Source of the DNA: Limnephilus marmoratus
Lineage: Eukaryota > Arthropoda > Insecta > Trichoptera > Limnephilidae
Length of the DNA: 64,000 bases
Reading direction: 5' to 3'
NCBI GenBank assembly: GCA_917880885.1
Contig: OU862915.1
Span: 36,092,676 to 36,156,675 of the forward strand
Part shown: in pieces, positions 1 through 10,877 of the stretch
Numbering within the stretch: position 1 is the first letter of the stretch
Layout: each line of letters starts with the position of its first letter
Translations under genes and position numbers: made by a program
The notes under the pieces: generated by a model
Seen by the model: only the letters and a program-made list of their open reading frames with translations
Databases searched by the model: none
What the model was told of the DNA's origin: nothing

Positions 1-341
1 TTTTGACATTTTTTACTGCTCCGATCATCTCTCACCCCAGAAGATTAGTGGACGCTTAAGTGGCAATCGGTCAACGTGAAAAATGCCCATCTCGTACAAG
101 ACCCCACTGGGAGAGAGCCTGGGTTCTCATTGCCTCGCAAACTCTGACCTCCGTCATTAATAGGATAAGGTGCTCCCATAGCCATTGTGCTCATATAGCC
201 TTAAAGAGTCGGCGATGTGTGATTGCGGTGCGGTGCATACCACCGAACATGTGGTCAACGAAAGCCCGCTCCATTCATTCCCCGGCGGTATTGATGAGAT
301 CCACAGGACAACGCCTGAGGCCCGACTGGCTCGTATATCTT
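1..341 (+). pseudogene. LINE ORF2 C-terminal fragment, cut by the window edge
   Basis: This is the tail of a non-LTR retrotransposon reverse-transcriptase protein. One frame reads NRIRCSHSHCAHIALKS up to about 210; a second frame then continues with CDCG, TTEHVVNESPLHSFPGG and DEIHRTTPEA and stops near 338. The C-x-C followed by T-E-H and a further conserved position (Cys in family members, Ser here) is the zinc-knuckle-like C-terminus seen in many Jockey/CR1-type LINE proteins. The switch of frame shows the copy is broken. The rest lies outside the window. Family membership comes from the motif; the exact clade is not determined. Confidence 0.6.
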
Positions 342-1754
342 GATGGCCCCCTCTGACCCCCCTCCATACGAAAAAAGAAGACTGTTTTTACTATTCTTAT
401 TGTTTATTTGTTCCATTGTTTATTGTTTCTTTTGGTATTGTTTTCATTGTACAATTTTATTTGTTTGCGTATTTAGATAGTACGGAGCTTAATTAGTTTA
501 TTACAAATTGATTGTGCATTGTTATTTGTAAAAAACAACAATTATGCCCATAAAGTTTGAGCATCTTTGTGAAATTCGGAGAAAGCTTAAGTTAGACATT
601 TCATGTAAATTAATTTCCCAAACATCCGCACTGTCTTTTTTAATAAATCGTCTGTTCTTCCTCTCTTAAGTCGCATTCATTCATTCAAGCGATCCAATTT
701 CTTAGTAATTTATTTACTCGTGGATTTTAAAATCATAATTAACTCAATGAGCTAAGTTTTAATTTTTTTTATTTATGTAACACAAGTCTTCTTTTTTATC
801 GGATTTAATTATATTGGCTTTTGGTTATACATATACGGTTTTTTAAATGAGTTGTCGGTTTAAATCTAAAAATATATTTATGGTTTATGATGAAATACGT
901 TGATCAACAGTGAAAATAAGTGTCCATAGCTTTTCACCATGAAATTAATTAGAATACATCAGGACAACAGTCCTCGAACGTCCGCGAACTCTATTGGATT
1001 AAGTGAAATTGAGTTTTTATTGAGATTAGAGGACTGTAATAATTCAAAATAGGTATACCGAGTATCTAAAAATAACACGCAGAGGTCGTTGAAAATGGGA
1101 ATCACCGTTAAAGCACCCGCCCATAGAAACCATAAAAAATTGCAGACCAATCAAATCATTTGAATGACAGGACAAAGGAGAAATCTTGTTTATAAATTAG
1201 AATCTATTGCCTCTGGAAGTTACGAAGACCTTGTAACCACGAGAGGGGTTAACGTTCCAAAACGTAAACACATTTCCACGGTACAACAGGCAGGTGGTTG
1301 ACAATCATTGATATTATATGAAATCGAAAATGGCTGAAAATCTGAGGAAAAAGGCAAACTAAAATATTTTATATGGGATTGGTAAAATACCAGGAAATAA
1401 TTTAGAATGAACCCATAAAAGGAAAATTGTACGAAATTTGGATTTAAAGCTGGAAAAATGGGATATACACAGAGAAATGATGTAAATTAACGGTTTTGAA
1501 AGGGAAATATTCATAACTTACTGTAAGAGAGATATGGAAAAGGTTTACGAGGGTAGTGATAACTACTACACGTAAAAAAATATGTAATTTGACGAACAAA
1601 ATGGCAGTGGAAATGAGGTACCATTAAGGACAGGTTGACGAAAAACATTTTAACTGAGTGGCCGTGACCAAAGAGGTCAAAAGGTGAAACATCACAAGTT
1701 TTTTAAGTTTACAAGTTTTCTTAAATGTACGATAAGAATATTTATTATGTCCAC
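342..1754. other. AT-rich stretch, nothing recognised
   Basis: AT-rich sequence with no open frame of recognisable content, no tRNA-like fold and no repeat seen elsewhere in the window. A 63-codon minus-strand frame at 959-1150 has no family resemblance and is probably chance. Confidence 0.5.
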
Positions 1755-2075
1755 TTTTTTTATACCCCACTTACTAGTGTGCCGGTGAGATTATGGCATA
1801 CCTAATTGGGGTATGTTGTGAGGCTGAAGGCAGTGGTGAGGGGAAGGAGATGTGAAACTGAAGGAAGGTGGCAAAGTACCTGGCTATTCAGATCTGATCA
1901 CCAAACACGGCCAAGCCATTTAAAGCAACGTTTCAATTCTGAATGGTGGTTTTACACCAGGGCGATATCTTCTACTCTCGTGCCGCAAATATACTATTTA
2001 GCAGTTTTAACTAATTTAAAGTGAAATAACACAAAATAGTTAAATATTTTTTGTAGAGCACCCCGGGATTTGTAA
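1755..2075 (-). mobile_element. SINE-1 copy (degraded, tRNA head mostly lost)
   Basis: The body matches the other SINE-1 copies (33640, 36850, 61388): on the plus strand the recognisable blocks are GAGATTATGGCATACC, TTGGGGTATGTTGTGAGG, a GGGGAAGGAG-rich block, CTGGCTATTCAGATCTG and CAATTCTGAATGGTGG. The T-run at about 1757 is the poly(A) tail read backwards, so the SINE runs on the minus strand. The head end near 2062 keeps only a short CCCGGGATTTG piece of the tRNA-like region. Confidence 0.7.
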
Positions 2076-2084
2076 ACAATTTTC

Positions 2085-2530
2085 CACAGGGGTAGGCAGA
2101 GGACGGAGCGCCTAACAACTCCGTGTACACGCACACTTCTTATTTCATTCACGTTCATAGATCTTCTCATACGCACCCTTCTGTTATTCATGACAGACCC
2201 GACTCGAGTAAATTGGTTTACACTTGATCGTGCCATGTCTTCTTCGGGCGTCCGCCACTTCTATGTGTCATAAATATATTATTTTTACTTTCTTTCTTCG
2301 ATCATTCGCCCAGCATGCCCGACCACGTAAACATCTCTTTCTTAATCTTACTCCTTGCATTATTTTCGAATCTCCACATTTTTAAACGGCCATACACGGT
2401 TTTACTACCCATATACTCCAGCGATCTCATTTCTTCAGCATTTAATCTGCTATCATCCTTCCTCTGCCTTGTTACTCACTACCATGCACCAGGATTGGTA
2501 TCAGAACTTCATTGCGGATCATTTAGAGAT
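2085..2530 (-). pseudogene. LINE-E ORF2 C-terminal fragment
   Basis: The minus strand reads VNQFTRVGSVMNNRR and MRRSMNVNEIRSVRV followed by RRSVLCLPL near 2090-2236. Equivalent text occurs at 18590-18970 and 36305-36545, so this is a repeated LINE family. The motif (basic NNRR...RRSMNV block before the stop) resembles the C-terminus of Jockey/RTE-like LINE proteins. The part from about 2290 to 2530 is the same family read further upstream, broken by indels. SINE-1 lies immediately to the left. Confidence 0.5.
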
Positions 2531-2559
2531 TGAATTATTAACGATCTTCTTGTGTTTTG

Positions 2560-3104
2560 AAAGTTTTAGCAATATAAATAAAACTGGATCCGCCCTAAAC
2601 CGTGGATAGGTTCAATAGCAAAGTATTTTTACCCCCTTTAGAAACTTAATACAAAACTAAACAATCGGTCGAGCAGCTTGCATGAATATTTTAAAAGGTC
2701 ATTTTATTAGAAAATCCAACAGCTTGGGTTAGGCCATTACTCCGCCCTTTTCTGCAAAGTGTCTCATAAAAAAAACACTTCTGCTTGAAACAAGAAAGCT
2801 AAAAATAAAATAACGGAATGGTTGCACTAAGAATAAATTTGACATAACGTTTATATCTTAGATATGTTTTTCCATTGGAAAATGTGGTATCAGCATTGTT
2901 AAATAAATACTACGCTACTGATATCAAACTCGAATTACAGGATGGTAGGATACGTATCTATTTTCAGTATCGCCCTGCAGATAGTCCAGAATCTAAACTT
3001 GGCTTTAAATGGCTATCTTCGTGTTGCGTAACCTTCCTTTTCCACATATCCAACCCCCTTTCATTCTACCTCCTCAGTCCCATCTCGTCCAATTGTATAT
3101 TGGT
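2560..3104. other. Unassigned AT-rich stretch
   Basis: No recognised feature. A 79-codon frame at 2875-3114 shows no family motif. Confidence 0.4.
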
Positions 3105-3410
3105 GTTTCAATAAAGGATGCCCCAAAGAATTGGCATCATTGATACCATCGGCACCGTTGCACATTGAACGCGCGCCTAACTTTTGCACACAGTTGATAT
3201 TATTTGTAACTGGACAACGATCGATAAAATACGACACGTTCTTGGGTTTCTTCCTTCCTAAACCATGGTTCTCTTCAAGACCCAATTTCTCTGCTTTCTT
3301 TCCTCAAAAAAACCCTCGTCACAGCATCCTTGAGGATGAAATAGTCACTGAAGGAAATTATTTTCCTCGTGGCCTCCTGTGTGGATTTATTGAAGAAAAA
3401 AACGTGTCGT
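3105..3410 (+). mobile_element. LINE-C 3' end fragment (degraded)
   Basis: The frame ASLIPSAPLHIERAPN followed by CTQLILFVTGQ parallels the better copies at 14890 and 44640, which read ASLIPSAPVH then HLYTVDICHMRTG. The 3' tail with GGAAATTATTTTCCTC, then TGTGTGGA and an A-run near 3400 is the LINE-C tail. Several indels disrupt the frame. The sense strand is plus. Confidence 0.65.
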
Positions 3411-3479
3411 TTATGATTTGTGATCTTTTACCAGGTACTGATTGGTAAAATGAGTGTAGGTATACTCCCTCTAATTTAC

Positions 3480-3815
3480 CATACTGGCTGCCTGTATTGA
3501 CGGCCTCACGGGGTAAAGCTTTTAACCCAAAATCCGGAGGTCACGTGTTCGAACCCTAGCGTGCGGGTATAATTTTATTTGATTAATTTGTGTATTTCAC
3601 AATTTAATTATTTAAAAATAATATAAGGCGAGAGTAAAAGAAACCCTCAATATCACCCAGGTGTAAGAATATCTTTCAGAATTAAAACGTAACTTGAAAT
3701 GGCTTTAGCCGTGTTTGGTGGCCAGAGCTGAATAGCCAGGTACACCCCCACCATCCTCCTTCGCATCTCCTCCCCTTCGCACACTTTCAGCATTACACGG
3801 TACTCTTGTAAGGTA
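3480..3815 (+). mobile_element. SINE-1 copy with tRNA-like head
   Basis: A tRNA-like head occupies about 3493-3566: a box-A-like GGCCTCACGGGGTAAAG and a good Pol III box B, GTTCGAACCC. The body then reads as the reverse complement of the minus-strand SINE-1 copies (GGCTTTAGCCGTGTTTGG, CTGAATAGCCAGGTAC, then a CTCC-rich block). This copy shows the true polarity of the family: tRNA head first, poly(A) last. The tail end is truncated near 3800. Confidence 0.7.
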
Positions 3816-3830
3816 ATAAAATAAAAATAA

Positions 3831-4189
3831 AAAATAATAAATTACCGCTGAGATTTACATTTTGAAATAAAGCTTTATTATTAAGACAAGAACAAATATT
3901 GTACTAGGATGGAGATCGGTGACTTCAAATCGTATAAAGAAAATGTCTAAAATTCAAACGGGTGGTATTAAGGCAAGCCTAAAATCTCTTCTAAGGCCGC
4001 CAACAAAAGAAATCTTCAAGTCTTTTACGGTCCCAAACATTCAAAATATCTGTGTCAAGAATGTTGAAATCAACCATTTTAAAAATTTACTTTCACAACA
4101 AAAGAGCTAAAAATAATGATTTTATTATTATTATTTTTTTACATGAAGTATGCAAAGGAAATCAACAAATTGTCATTATTTGAAGACGC
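3831..4189. other. Unassigned, small frame only
   Basis: It holds a 63-codon frame (3919-4110) beginning MTSNRIKKMSKIQTGGIKAS with no recognisable domain. There is no promoter or splice evidence and it may be chance. Confidence 0.3.
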
Positions 4190-4480
4190 TATGTGGAGGA
4201 GTGAATATTGGTCTTCAAGACCCGTTTATAGAAGGGAGGAAACACTGAGACCGACAAATCTTTGGACAGCAGAGTTGTTGAACTTAAGAATGAGTAGTAG
4301 AAGCGACCCTTTCTCACATGTCTACAGTGTGTAATGTGTTGTGTTTCCCGACTATGCACCGGTGCCTAAGGGATCAATGAGGCTAGTTCCACGGAGCATC
4401 TTTAATTGTAATACTGGTAGAACAATGACAGCATATTTACCTCTCCTCTTGACTGCAATCAGCTTTTTAAGATAAGATTC
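4190..4480 (-). mobile_element. LINE-C ORF2 C-terminal fragment (degraded)
   Basis: The plus-strand text (GGTCTTCAAGACCCGTTTAT, CGACAAATCTTTGGACAGC, TTTCCCGACTATGCACCGG, AAGGGATCAATGAGGCTAG) is the reverse complement of the LINE-C coding end, as at 44640-45205. The frame is broken in several places. The 3' tail hairpin is missing, so this is an internal scrap. Confidence 0.65.
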
Positions 4481-4499
4481 TATCTAACGGTCCATCCAT

Positions 4500-5695
4500 T
4501 TCAGTACAAGGTCAAGGGTTTTTTCATATTTTTTTACTGGTGGGCAAAAATCAGAGGAGGCTGCCAAATTCAACAGTGTGGCGCAATTGCAGTTTGTACA
4601 GGGTTAGCAGTTGGATACTGTTAAATTTAAAACTGCTTTTGGACAAAGGGAATTCATATATTTCTCCACTCTGCTCTTAATTCCTTACAAACAACAATAC
4701 ACATATAAAGAAAGAAAGAAAAAATTTAAGTAAGTAAATACGTCAATGGACAAAAATACGAAGTTGACTTCAGGAGATGAACTCCAACAAAATATTAATA
4801 ATATACTAAAATATAACGAGGACATGTTTGAATGGATGATGAGCGTTCTTTTAAAGGGCTCTGACGTGAAAGAGCAATTAACTCAAATGCTATTTTGGAA
4901 AGGACTGATGTTGATATCTTTGACGTTAAAATTCAGTGACTCAAATGACGTTTGAAGCTAAAATCGTCGCTTCGGGTTAACCATTTATACCCCATTCCTC
5001 CGTGTTAATTCAAATATTCACGCTATTTGTTATTTTTTAGAAAGATTAAAAAAAAATTATGTTTGTTTTGTGATAGTTGGAAACCTAACAAATATCTATT
5101 GCTCTGTAAATAAATATCTATTGACTCTGCCCCTTTTGGCGGTCTTGCTTGGCCTGCGATTATTTTTTTTTGTTACTTTTATAATCATTCATTGTAAATG
5201 ATTATTTTGAAATAAATAAAAATTTGTATGTTAGAGTTTTTCCTTACTAATAAAAATAACCTTTTGAGCCGTAAACATAACTAAAATCGATTTGTAAAAA
5301 TTTCAAAAACACTAATCAAAAGAAAAAAAATTATGTACCAAAAATTTTCAAATAATAATCTAAAAGGTTATCAATCATAAAATATGCTCCATATGAGGGC
5401 ACAATAATGTAGGACTGAATGGGTTAAATTTCGTTTTATTCTAACTGAATGCACGGGCAGATATATGTTGAATAAAGGACACGTTCAACAGATGTTGATG
5501 AATGTAGGTAATTTTTTTTCACTGTTGGCGGAACCAAATCTGAATATTTAATAAGATAAATATTCACCAGCGCCCTTGGTGTGATTTTTCACGAAAAAAT
5601 AACGCTACGCATGATAAATATAATTATTTAGATCAGATTGAGCCTAGCACGGATATATGGATAATTTATTTATTTTCTTTTCCTTAGTACATTAA
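4500..5695. other. Unassigned AT-rich stretch
   Basis: No recognised element. A 69-codon frame at 4746-4955 (MDKNTKLTSGDELQQN...) has no identifiable domain. Confidence 0.4.
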
Positions 5696-5698
5696 ATT

Positions 5699-6232
5699 AT
5701 TGGTTCCATGACAGTTCATCCTGCGACAATTCATCCGGCGACAGTTCATCCTGCGGCAGTTCATCCGGCCGACAGTTCATCCTGTCGACAGTTCATCCTG
5801 CCGACAGTTCATCCCGCCGACAATTCATCCGGCGACAATTCATCCTGACAATTCAACCTAACCTAACCTAACCTATAAGTATAACCTATAAGTATAAGTA
5901 TGTCGTATTTTGTTATTCACGCATGCTTCTTCGGAGAGTCGAAATTATTGTTAGTAAAAATATTTTTACAGCGGATTTCCACTCAAGATGCCTTCAGATA
6001 TAAATATATCGATTTTGGTTGTGCGGCCGTATATCCTCTTTGCATACTTACTTAATAAAAATCTTCTAAATGATCAGGCAGGATGAATTGTCGCCGAATG
6101 AATTGTCGGCGGGATGAACTGTCGGCAGGATGAATTGTCGGCAGGATGAACTGTCGGCCGGATGAACTGTCGCAGGATGAACTGTCGCCGGATGAATTGT
6201 CGCAGGACGAATTGTCGGGTCACCAAATTGGT
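5699..6232. mobile_element. Foldback element with mirrored short-repeat arms
   Basis: The left arm (about 5707-5856) is nine to ten units of GACARTTCATCC joined by two- to four-base linkers; the right arm (about 6076-6218) is the reverse complement, again about nine units. The linkers occur in the same order in both arms (TGC, GGC, TGC, GGCC, TGCC/TGTC, TGCC, CGCC, GGC). The outer ends also pair loosely: TTGGTTCCATGACAG on the left, and CCGACAATTC preceded by a TTTGGTGAC-type end on the right when read in reverse. The spacer is about 220 bp with no frame. This architecture is that of foldback-type DNA transposons; no transposase is present, so it would be non-autonomous. Confidence 0.7.
5855..5874 (-). 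repeat. Short telomere-like (TTAGG)4 block
   Basis: Four perfect AACCT units, i.e. TTAGG on the minus strand, directly follow the left arm of the foldback element. Variants ATAACCTATAAG follow. TTAGG is the ancestral insect telomere repeat; four units are too few to prove a telomeric origin. Confidence 0.55.
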
Positions 6233-7085
6233 TATTACATAAACTACAGTTTGCGCAGTATAAAATTTTGTGAAATACCTAATACTTCATAATGTTAACT
6301 GGTGTTTAAGCTTAGGAAAGTAGTGTTCTTTAATAAAAAAAGAACTATTCAATAAAAAAAAAACAAAAATTAAAGGTTCAAAAGTATGTTCTAAAGTTTA
6401 CAGAATCAATAATAATATATATATTTTATTTTTTATATTTATTTATAGATCTATATAAGGTATGTATACATTATATTATTCGATGCCTATCTCACTAGGG
6501 TATACCTGTGTTGTTACAATAATTTTCAAATATTGCAAAATTCCCTATGTAAATAATAATCAGTTTTTGGTTGACCGTATTTATATTATGTTAGATCATC
6601 GTTGATTGAACATAACATCATTTAAAAAATATATTGAGAAAATTCTTACTTGTACCTACATATAGGTAAATAAGGTTAAATATCATCGACCACCATAACA
6701 CTGGCATGTGCCTACCATGGTGGTCGAAAAATCCACAAATTATGTAACGATGAAAGCAATGAATAAAGACAATTTAAAAAAATTGTAATTACGTAAAACT
6801 TGTAATAGTATAACATGATTGTTATTTCCATACTATGTTCACATTTGCATACATTAAGAAGTGGCTTGGGGCAAAGAACTTCGATGACGATGAAGTTCTT
6901 GAAATTGCTGTGGCAGGTTAGCTACATTCCCAGGCGGCCGAGTTTTGAAGTTTTAAGCAGGAGGAATTTGGAAATTGGTGACAAGTTATGACATGTGTTT
7001 GAATTCAAACTTCGACATTGTTGAAAAATAGTCAAAAGCTATAGTTTTGAGGAACATTATAAAATATTTGTATCTGTGCAGTTTT
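6233..7085. other. Unassigned AT-rich stretch
   Basis: It contains an AT-rich block similar to 19130-19200 (TTTATTTATnTATATAAnGTATG followed by CGATGCyTrTCTCACTAGG), which suggests a dispersed repeat near 6440-6510. Nothing else is recognised. Confidence 0.4.
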
Positions 7086-7089
7086 TTTT

Positions 7090-7340
7090 TATTTATAACC
7101 AAAATGGAGATTCCTTTCTGAACAGTCCTAATTTTTCCATTATCCTAACTTCTGTCTCCGTCCATCCTCTATATTTGTCCAAAGCATTCAATGACATTTC
7201 ACACAAATACCTCAGGGATCTCATTTCTACTACATTCAGTCAACTTCATACTTATTTGAACAGTTTCGCGACTCATCGCTATACAACAGAATTGGTATCG
7301 CAGCTCAACGTTATACCTCAAACACGACATAAGCTCCACG
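7090..7340 (-). pseudogene. LINE-E ORF2 fragment
   Basis: The minus strand reads EMRSLRYLCEMSLNALD followed by KYRGWTETEVRIMEKLG, which resembles the MRSLRRMCG...RVRNEEVR segment near the C-terminus of Jockey/RTE-like LINE proteins. It is short, broken and 5' and 3' truncated. Confidence 0.45.
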
Positions 7341-7764
7341 CATTTAAAAAAAGCTAGGAGAGAGTGTTCTGGGAAGGAAAAGGGTAAAGGGATGGGTGGG
7401 GATCTGGTGGTAATCAGTGGCGGATACAGAAAAAACTCAAGGGGGGGGCGCAGGGCCGGATCTACGAAATCGGGCGCCCTGTGCAGTAGGTACCGATGGC
7501 GCCCCCCCCCCCCTACATTTTTATTTTGATTAAAAATTCGTTCACCCCAATTTTTTTATTTTTTATTTAATTTTATTTTTTTTTACACCAATTTATCAAA
7601 TAAAATTAAGAGATATAAAGGGTGTAACTTTTCCAAGTGACCTGGCGGTAGCTCTCACACTCGTTTTTTTTTAAAAGAGAGAATCGCCAGGAGCCCTATA
7701 CTCTCTGAATCTATTGGGTAAACATAAAATTATGGTGCTATTTTAATTATTTTAGGAAAAACTC

Positions 7765-8070
7765 TACGTACCGGTGCATAGTCGGGAAACACGCCAAACG
7801 CGTGCCCAATATTTGTACACGGTTGACATTTGTCACATGAGAACGGGTCGTTTCTTCGACTCGTTCTTGTGTTCAACAGCTCGGCTATGGAATGATTTGC
7901 CGGCCTCTGTATTTCCCCCTTCCTACAACATGGGTCTCTTCAAGACCAATGTTCATTCCTTCCTCTCCTCAAAAAGACTCTCCACACAGCATCCCAGATG
8001 ACATAGGCCCCGAGGGAAATTATTTTCCTCAGGGCGTCGCGTGTGGAGTAAATGTAAAAAAAATACTATC
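7765..8070 (+). mobile_element. LINE-C 3' end copy
   Basis: Two adjacent frames read HLYTVDICHMRTGRFF-type text (QYLYTVDICHMRTGRFFDSF) and ARLWNDLPASVFPPSYNM, the conserved C-terminus of LINE-C, then LSSKRLSTQHPR. The tail carries GAGGGAAATTATTTTCCTC within a hairpin and TGTGGAGT, then an A-run near 8060. The copy is 5' truncated at the end of ORF2 and lies inside the hAT element. The frame is open from 7774 to 8001. Confidence 0.8.
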
Positions 8071-8326
8071 TCATTCTCTCGCAGGCTGAAACATACAGAT
8101 GGATGTGTTTGTCAAATCACAACGGTGCTAAAGAAGTTTCCACTTCAATAAATAAATAAAAGATTGACGGACCGCACATTTAAAACTTGGCTGGCCACAG
8201 TGGGCAGTAGGGCTGCATTCAAGGGAATACACGATCAAGGGAATCAAATACTTGAGTCGGGCCGTGTTAAGGGTACCTTTACATGAAACGACGTATGAAT
8301 GTGAATGAAGCAAAAGTTTCATTTTA

Positions 8327-8735
8327 GGAGGCGAGTGTGGGTACCGCCGCCACGGGAATTATTTATTGGATAAACAACACCTCTGCTATAAGTCATCCCA
8401 AGTGGATCGCTAAGTTTGGTGACTTAGCAGGGATGCCTGAGTTCGTGAGATGTGATTTTTCAAAGTAGCGGCGGAAGCATTTGCCCACATACTGCGTGGC
8501 GAGCTGGAAAAGACTGGTTGAAGGAGACCATTTAACCTCTCCAGCAGGAATCCCTCGACCCATTTCCTCGCATCGCAGTGGGAGGTCGAAACGCAGAAGT
8601 TTCATCCGTCCATCTCTCCTGGACACACTAACCCAGAGGTCCTAACCACCTATCATACCTTTTTCCTTCCACTATTTCCTTTCTCTAAAATAACCCTTCA
8701 CGTAGCATCTCCAAAGACATTTTTTTTTAATAATA
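8327..8735 (+). mobile_element. SINE-2 copy
   Basis: It starts with GGAGGCGAGTGTGGGTACCG and continues GGGAATTATTTATTGG, TTTGGTGACTTAGCAGG, CTACTGCGTGG-like text and a CATCGCAGTGGGAGG block. These are shared with the copies at 9508, 43795, 50345 and 60970. The end shows ACCCTTCACGTAGCATCTCC, the beginning of the tail shared with LINE-C, but is truncated before the hairpin and followed by T- and A-runs. Confidence 0.7.
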
Positions 8736-8764
8736 AAATAATAATAGGTATATTTTGTAATAGT

Positions 8765-9432
8765 TACCCAAAAATGACAGTGGATAAGTTTATGTATTCG
8801 GGAAGTATATTTACCAGAGATGGGGAGTCTGATATTGAAAGAAGGGTAAATGCAGGTAACTCCGCATTTATGGAGGACTGAACGCCGTTGGCTCTAACAA
8901 AAACTGTCGAAAGAAGCGAAGCTAGCAGTCCACAATGGAGTGCTTTTTTTTACATTAACTCCACACAGGAGGCCCTGAGGAAAATGATTTCCCTCAGGGC
9001 CTATGTCATTTGGGATGCTGTGTGGAGGGTCTTTTTGAGGAGAGGAAGGAATGAACATTGGTCTTGAAGAGACCCATGTTGCAGGAAGGAGGAAACACAG
9101 AGGCCGGCAAATCATTCCACAGCCGAGCTGTTGAACACAAGAACGAGTCGAAGAAACGACCCGTTCTCATGTGACAAATGTCAACCGTGTACAAATGTTG
9201 GGCACGCGTTTGGCGTGTTTCCCAACTACGCACCGGGGTACCAACCCTGATGTATGGCAGTGAAGCATGAAATTGGCAGAGGAAGGACTAAATGCTATAG
9301 AAAGTCATGTATGATAGTGTGAAAAAAATATGAAAATAATGCAAGGCTGATACAAGCGTAATAAGTAAGATTAAGAATGGGACGCTTAGATGGTTTAGAC
9401 ATGTAGAGCGAATGATTGAAGAAAGATTTTCT
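8765..9432 (+). pseudogene. LINE-E ORF2 fragment, interrupted by LINE-C
   Basis: The left part (8770-8882) reads KMTVDKFMYSGSIFTRDGES then DIERRVNAG, the FKYLGS-type region after the reverse-transcriptase core. The right part (9241-9432) reads LMYGSEA-type text and IKNGTLRWFRHVERMIEE, a standard LINE C-terminal motif. A minus-strand LINE-C copy (8935-9240) separates the two pieces, so LINE-C inserted into an older LINE-E. Both pieces carry stops. Confidence 0.6.
8935..9240 (-). mobile_element. LINE-C 3' end copy
   Basis: The minus-strand frame 9006-9233 reads AQHLYTVDICHMRTGRFF, SFLCSTARLWNDLP and SSKRPSTQHPK. The tail hairpin (GGCCCTGAGG with its partner at 8970-9003) and CTCCACACAGG precede a T-run at 8945-8951 that is the poly(A) tail in reverse. 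It is inverted relative to the 7765 copy in the same hAT element. Confidence 0.8.
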
Positions 9433-9507
9433 TGTATTTAGGGTGGCCAAGGGGGGGGGCGCGCGCCCCCTGCGCCCCCCCCCCCTGTATCCGCCACTGG
9501 TGGTAAT

Positions 9508-9775
9508 TGGTTCCACGTGTAACGGGCGTGTGAATTAAACCCTCCGATGTTCCGAGAGTGTGCTACTGGAGAGTTCAAAAGGGTTCCCTTAACCAGTACC
9601 TCTCGATTCAGTCTGCCATGCGGTTGGTGGGAGACACATCCGCCGACGGGACCCCATGAACACTAAATCACCAAACGCAGCGAACCACTTGGGGTGACCT
9701 ATGGCAGAGATATTGGTTGACCAATAAATGGTTTCCGGGGTATTGTTACGCATACTCGCCTCCAAAATTGAAATT
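9508..9775 (-). mobile_element. SINE-2 fragment
   Basis: It is the reverse complement of the SINE-2 head: AACACTAAATCACCAAACG, GCGAACCACTTGGGGTGACC, CCAATAAATGGTTTCCGGGG and CTCGCCTCC. The tail side is missing. It abuts the target duplication of the hAT element. Confidence 0.65.
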
Positions 9776-10870
9776 ACTTGATGTGGTCCCGTTTACAACA
9801 TTTTAATAACTAATTCAAAACTTAAATTAACCGTAATAAGATTTTCTCTCCCTTGCACTATATTTCCCAATTATATAAAATCTCTACCAATTTCTTTAGG
9901 AATTACCCTTCACAACAACTTCAAAACATAGCTTTCCTTATCTACTCATCGTTCAAATACTTCCACTAAACAATACATTGATTGCGAAATCGAAAGTTAT
10001 TAATACCCCAGCGTCTGCGTGGTTGAATTTCAGAACCCAGTTTTGAGTGCTTGTAACGCCACGCCGCGTCGTTCGCGTTGCGCCACAAATAACATCTATG
10101 TACGTGTTCAAACAAAACTACCTTTGTAATTCAGTTTTTAATTCAAGAATTCGTAACAAGATGTCGCAACTTACGTCAGCAGCTAGCATGTGGACGTTTC
10201 TTCCCTAGGTATAAGTACCACAGATTAATAAAATTTAATGGAGGCAGTACTTACATATGACGTCATCGCCTGTCATGGTTACTTTAACTCGGTGACTAGC
10301 TGTCACTGTATCACAGTGGATCCGAGGAAGTGGCTATTTTTGGAACCAGTTCTTATCGGATTTATAAAATGGTTACCTACGCTAAAACTGGGCGAAGCCG
10401 AACTAAACGCCGCACGCTGGGCCTAGCAGTAAAAACCTGAGGAGCGAGTTTTTAACTGCTAGTAAATTCATTATTACATTTGTAAATAAAATTCTTTTGA
10501 CTAACTTTGAAGGGAGAGATGAGTAATTTATATGCCATGGTACGTCCTCGTCAATAATAATTAAAAACTTTCTCTGGTAGCAATCACTTTACGGTTATAA
10601 ATAATTGAAATTTGAGTAAAATAGTTTTAATTATTCGGACACAACTTTATCGAGAATAAATAAATATATAAACTAACAGAATTCGGTTTAGTCTGATGCT
10701 TCGTCGGGTTTCATAAAAATATACTAAAATTATTACAGATTTTCACATTAACACACGTAACGCGGCGATACAAACCAAATCCAAGGACAAAGTTATTTTA
10801 TTTCAAAACTAACTGATTCCCGGCATGCGTTGCTATCCCATTCAAAGAAATAAATTGTTTCTCTCTGCAA
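9776..10870. other. Unassigned stretch
   Basis: AT-rich with a few short frames (for example 62 codons at 10238-10426) that show no family motif. No repeat is recognised. Confidence 0.4.
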
Positions 10871-10877
10871 ATCCATG

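Larger units (their letters stand above)
7415..9499. mobile_element. hAT-type DNA element with 8-bp target duplication, nested insertions inside
   Basis: Both ends are identical inverted repeats: CAGTGGCGGATACAG at 7415-7429 and its reverse complement at 9485-9499. Each end is followed inwards by a G-run and GGCGCAGGG (7441-7455, and its reverse on the right). The insertion is bracketed by an exact 8-bp direct repeat GTGGTAAT at 7407-7414 and 9500-9507. CAG/CTG ends and an 8-bp duplication are diagnostic of the hAT superfamily. No transposase remains. The interior holds two LINE-C copies in opposite orientation, a SINE-2 and LINE-E pieces. A second hAT-like end (CAGGGCCGGATCTACG, 7451-7466) lies just inside the left end. 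Confidence 0.85.

Noticed and set aside
5707..6218. CRISPR-like array
   Set aside because: The repeated unit is only 15-16 bp with 2-4 base linkers and the second array is its mirror image; there are no spacers, and the window is eukaryotic.
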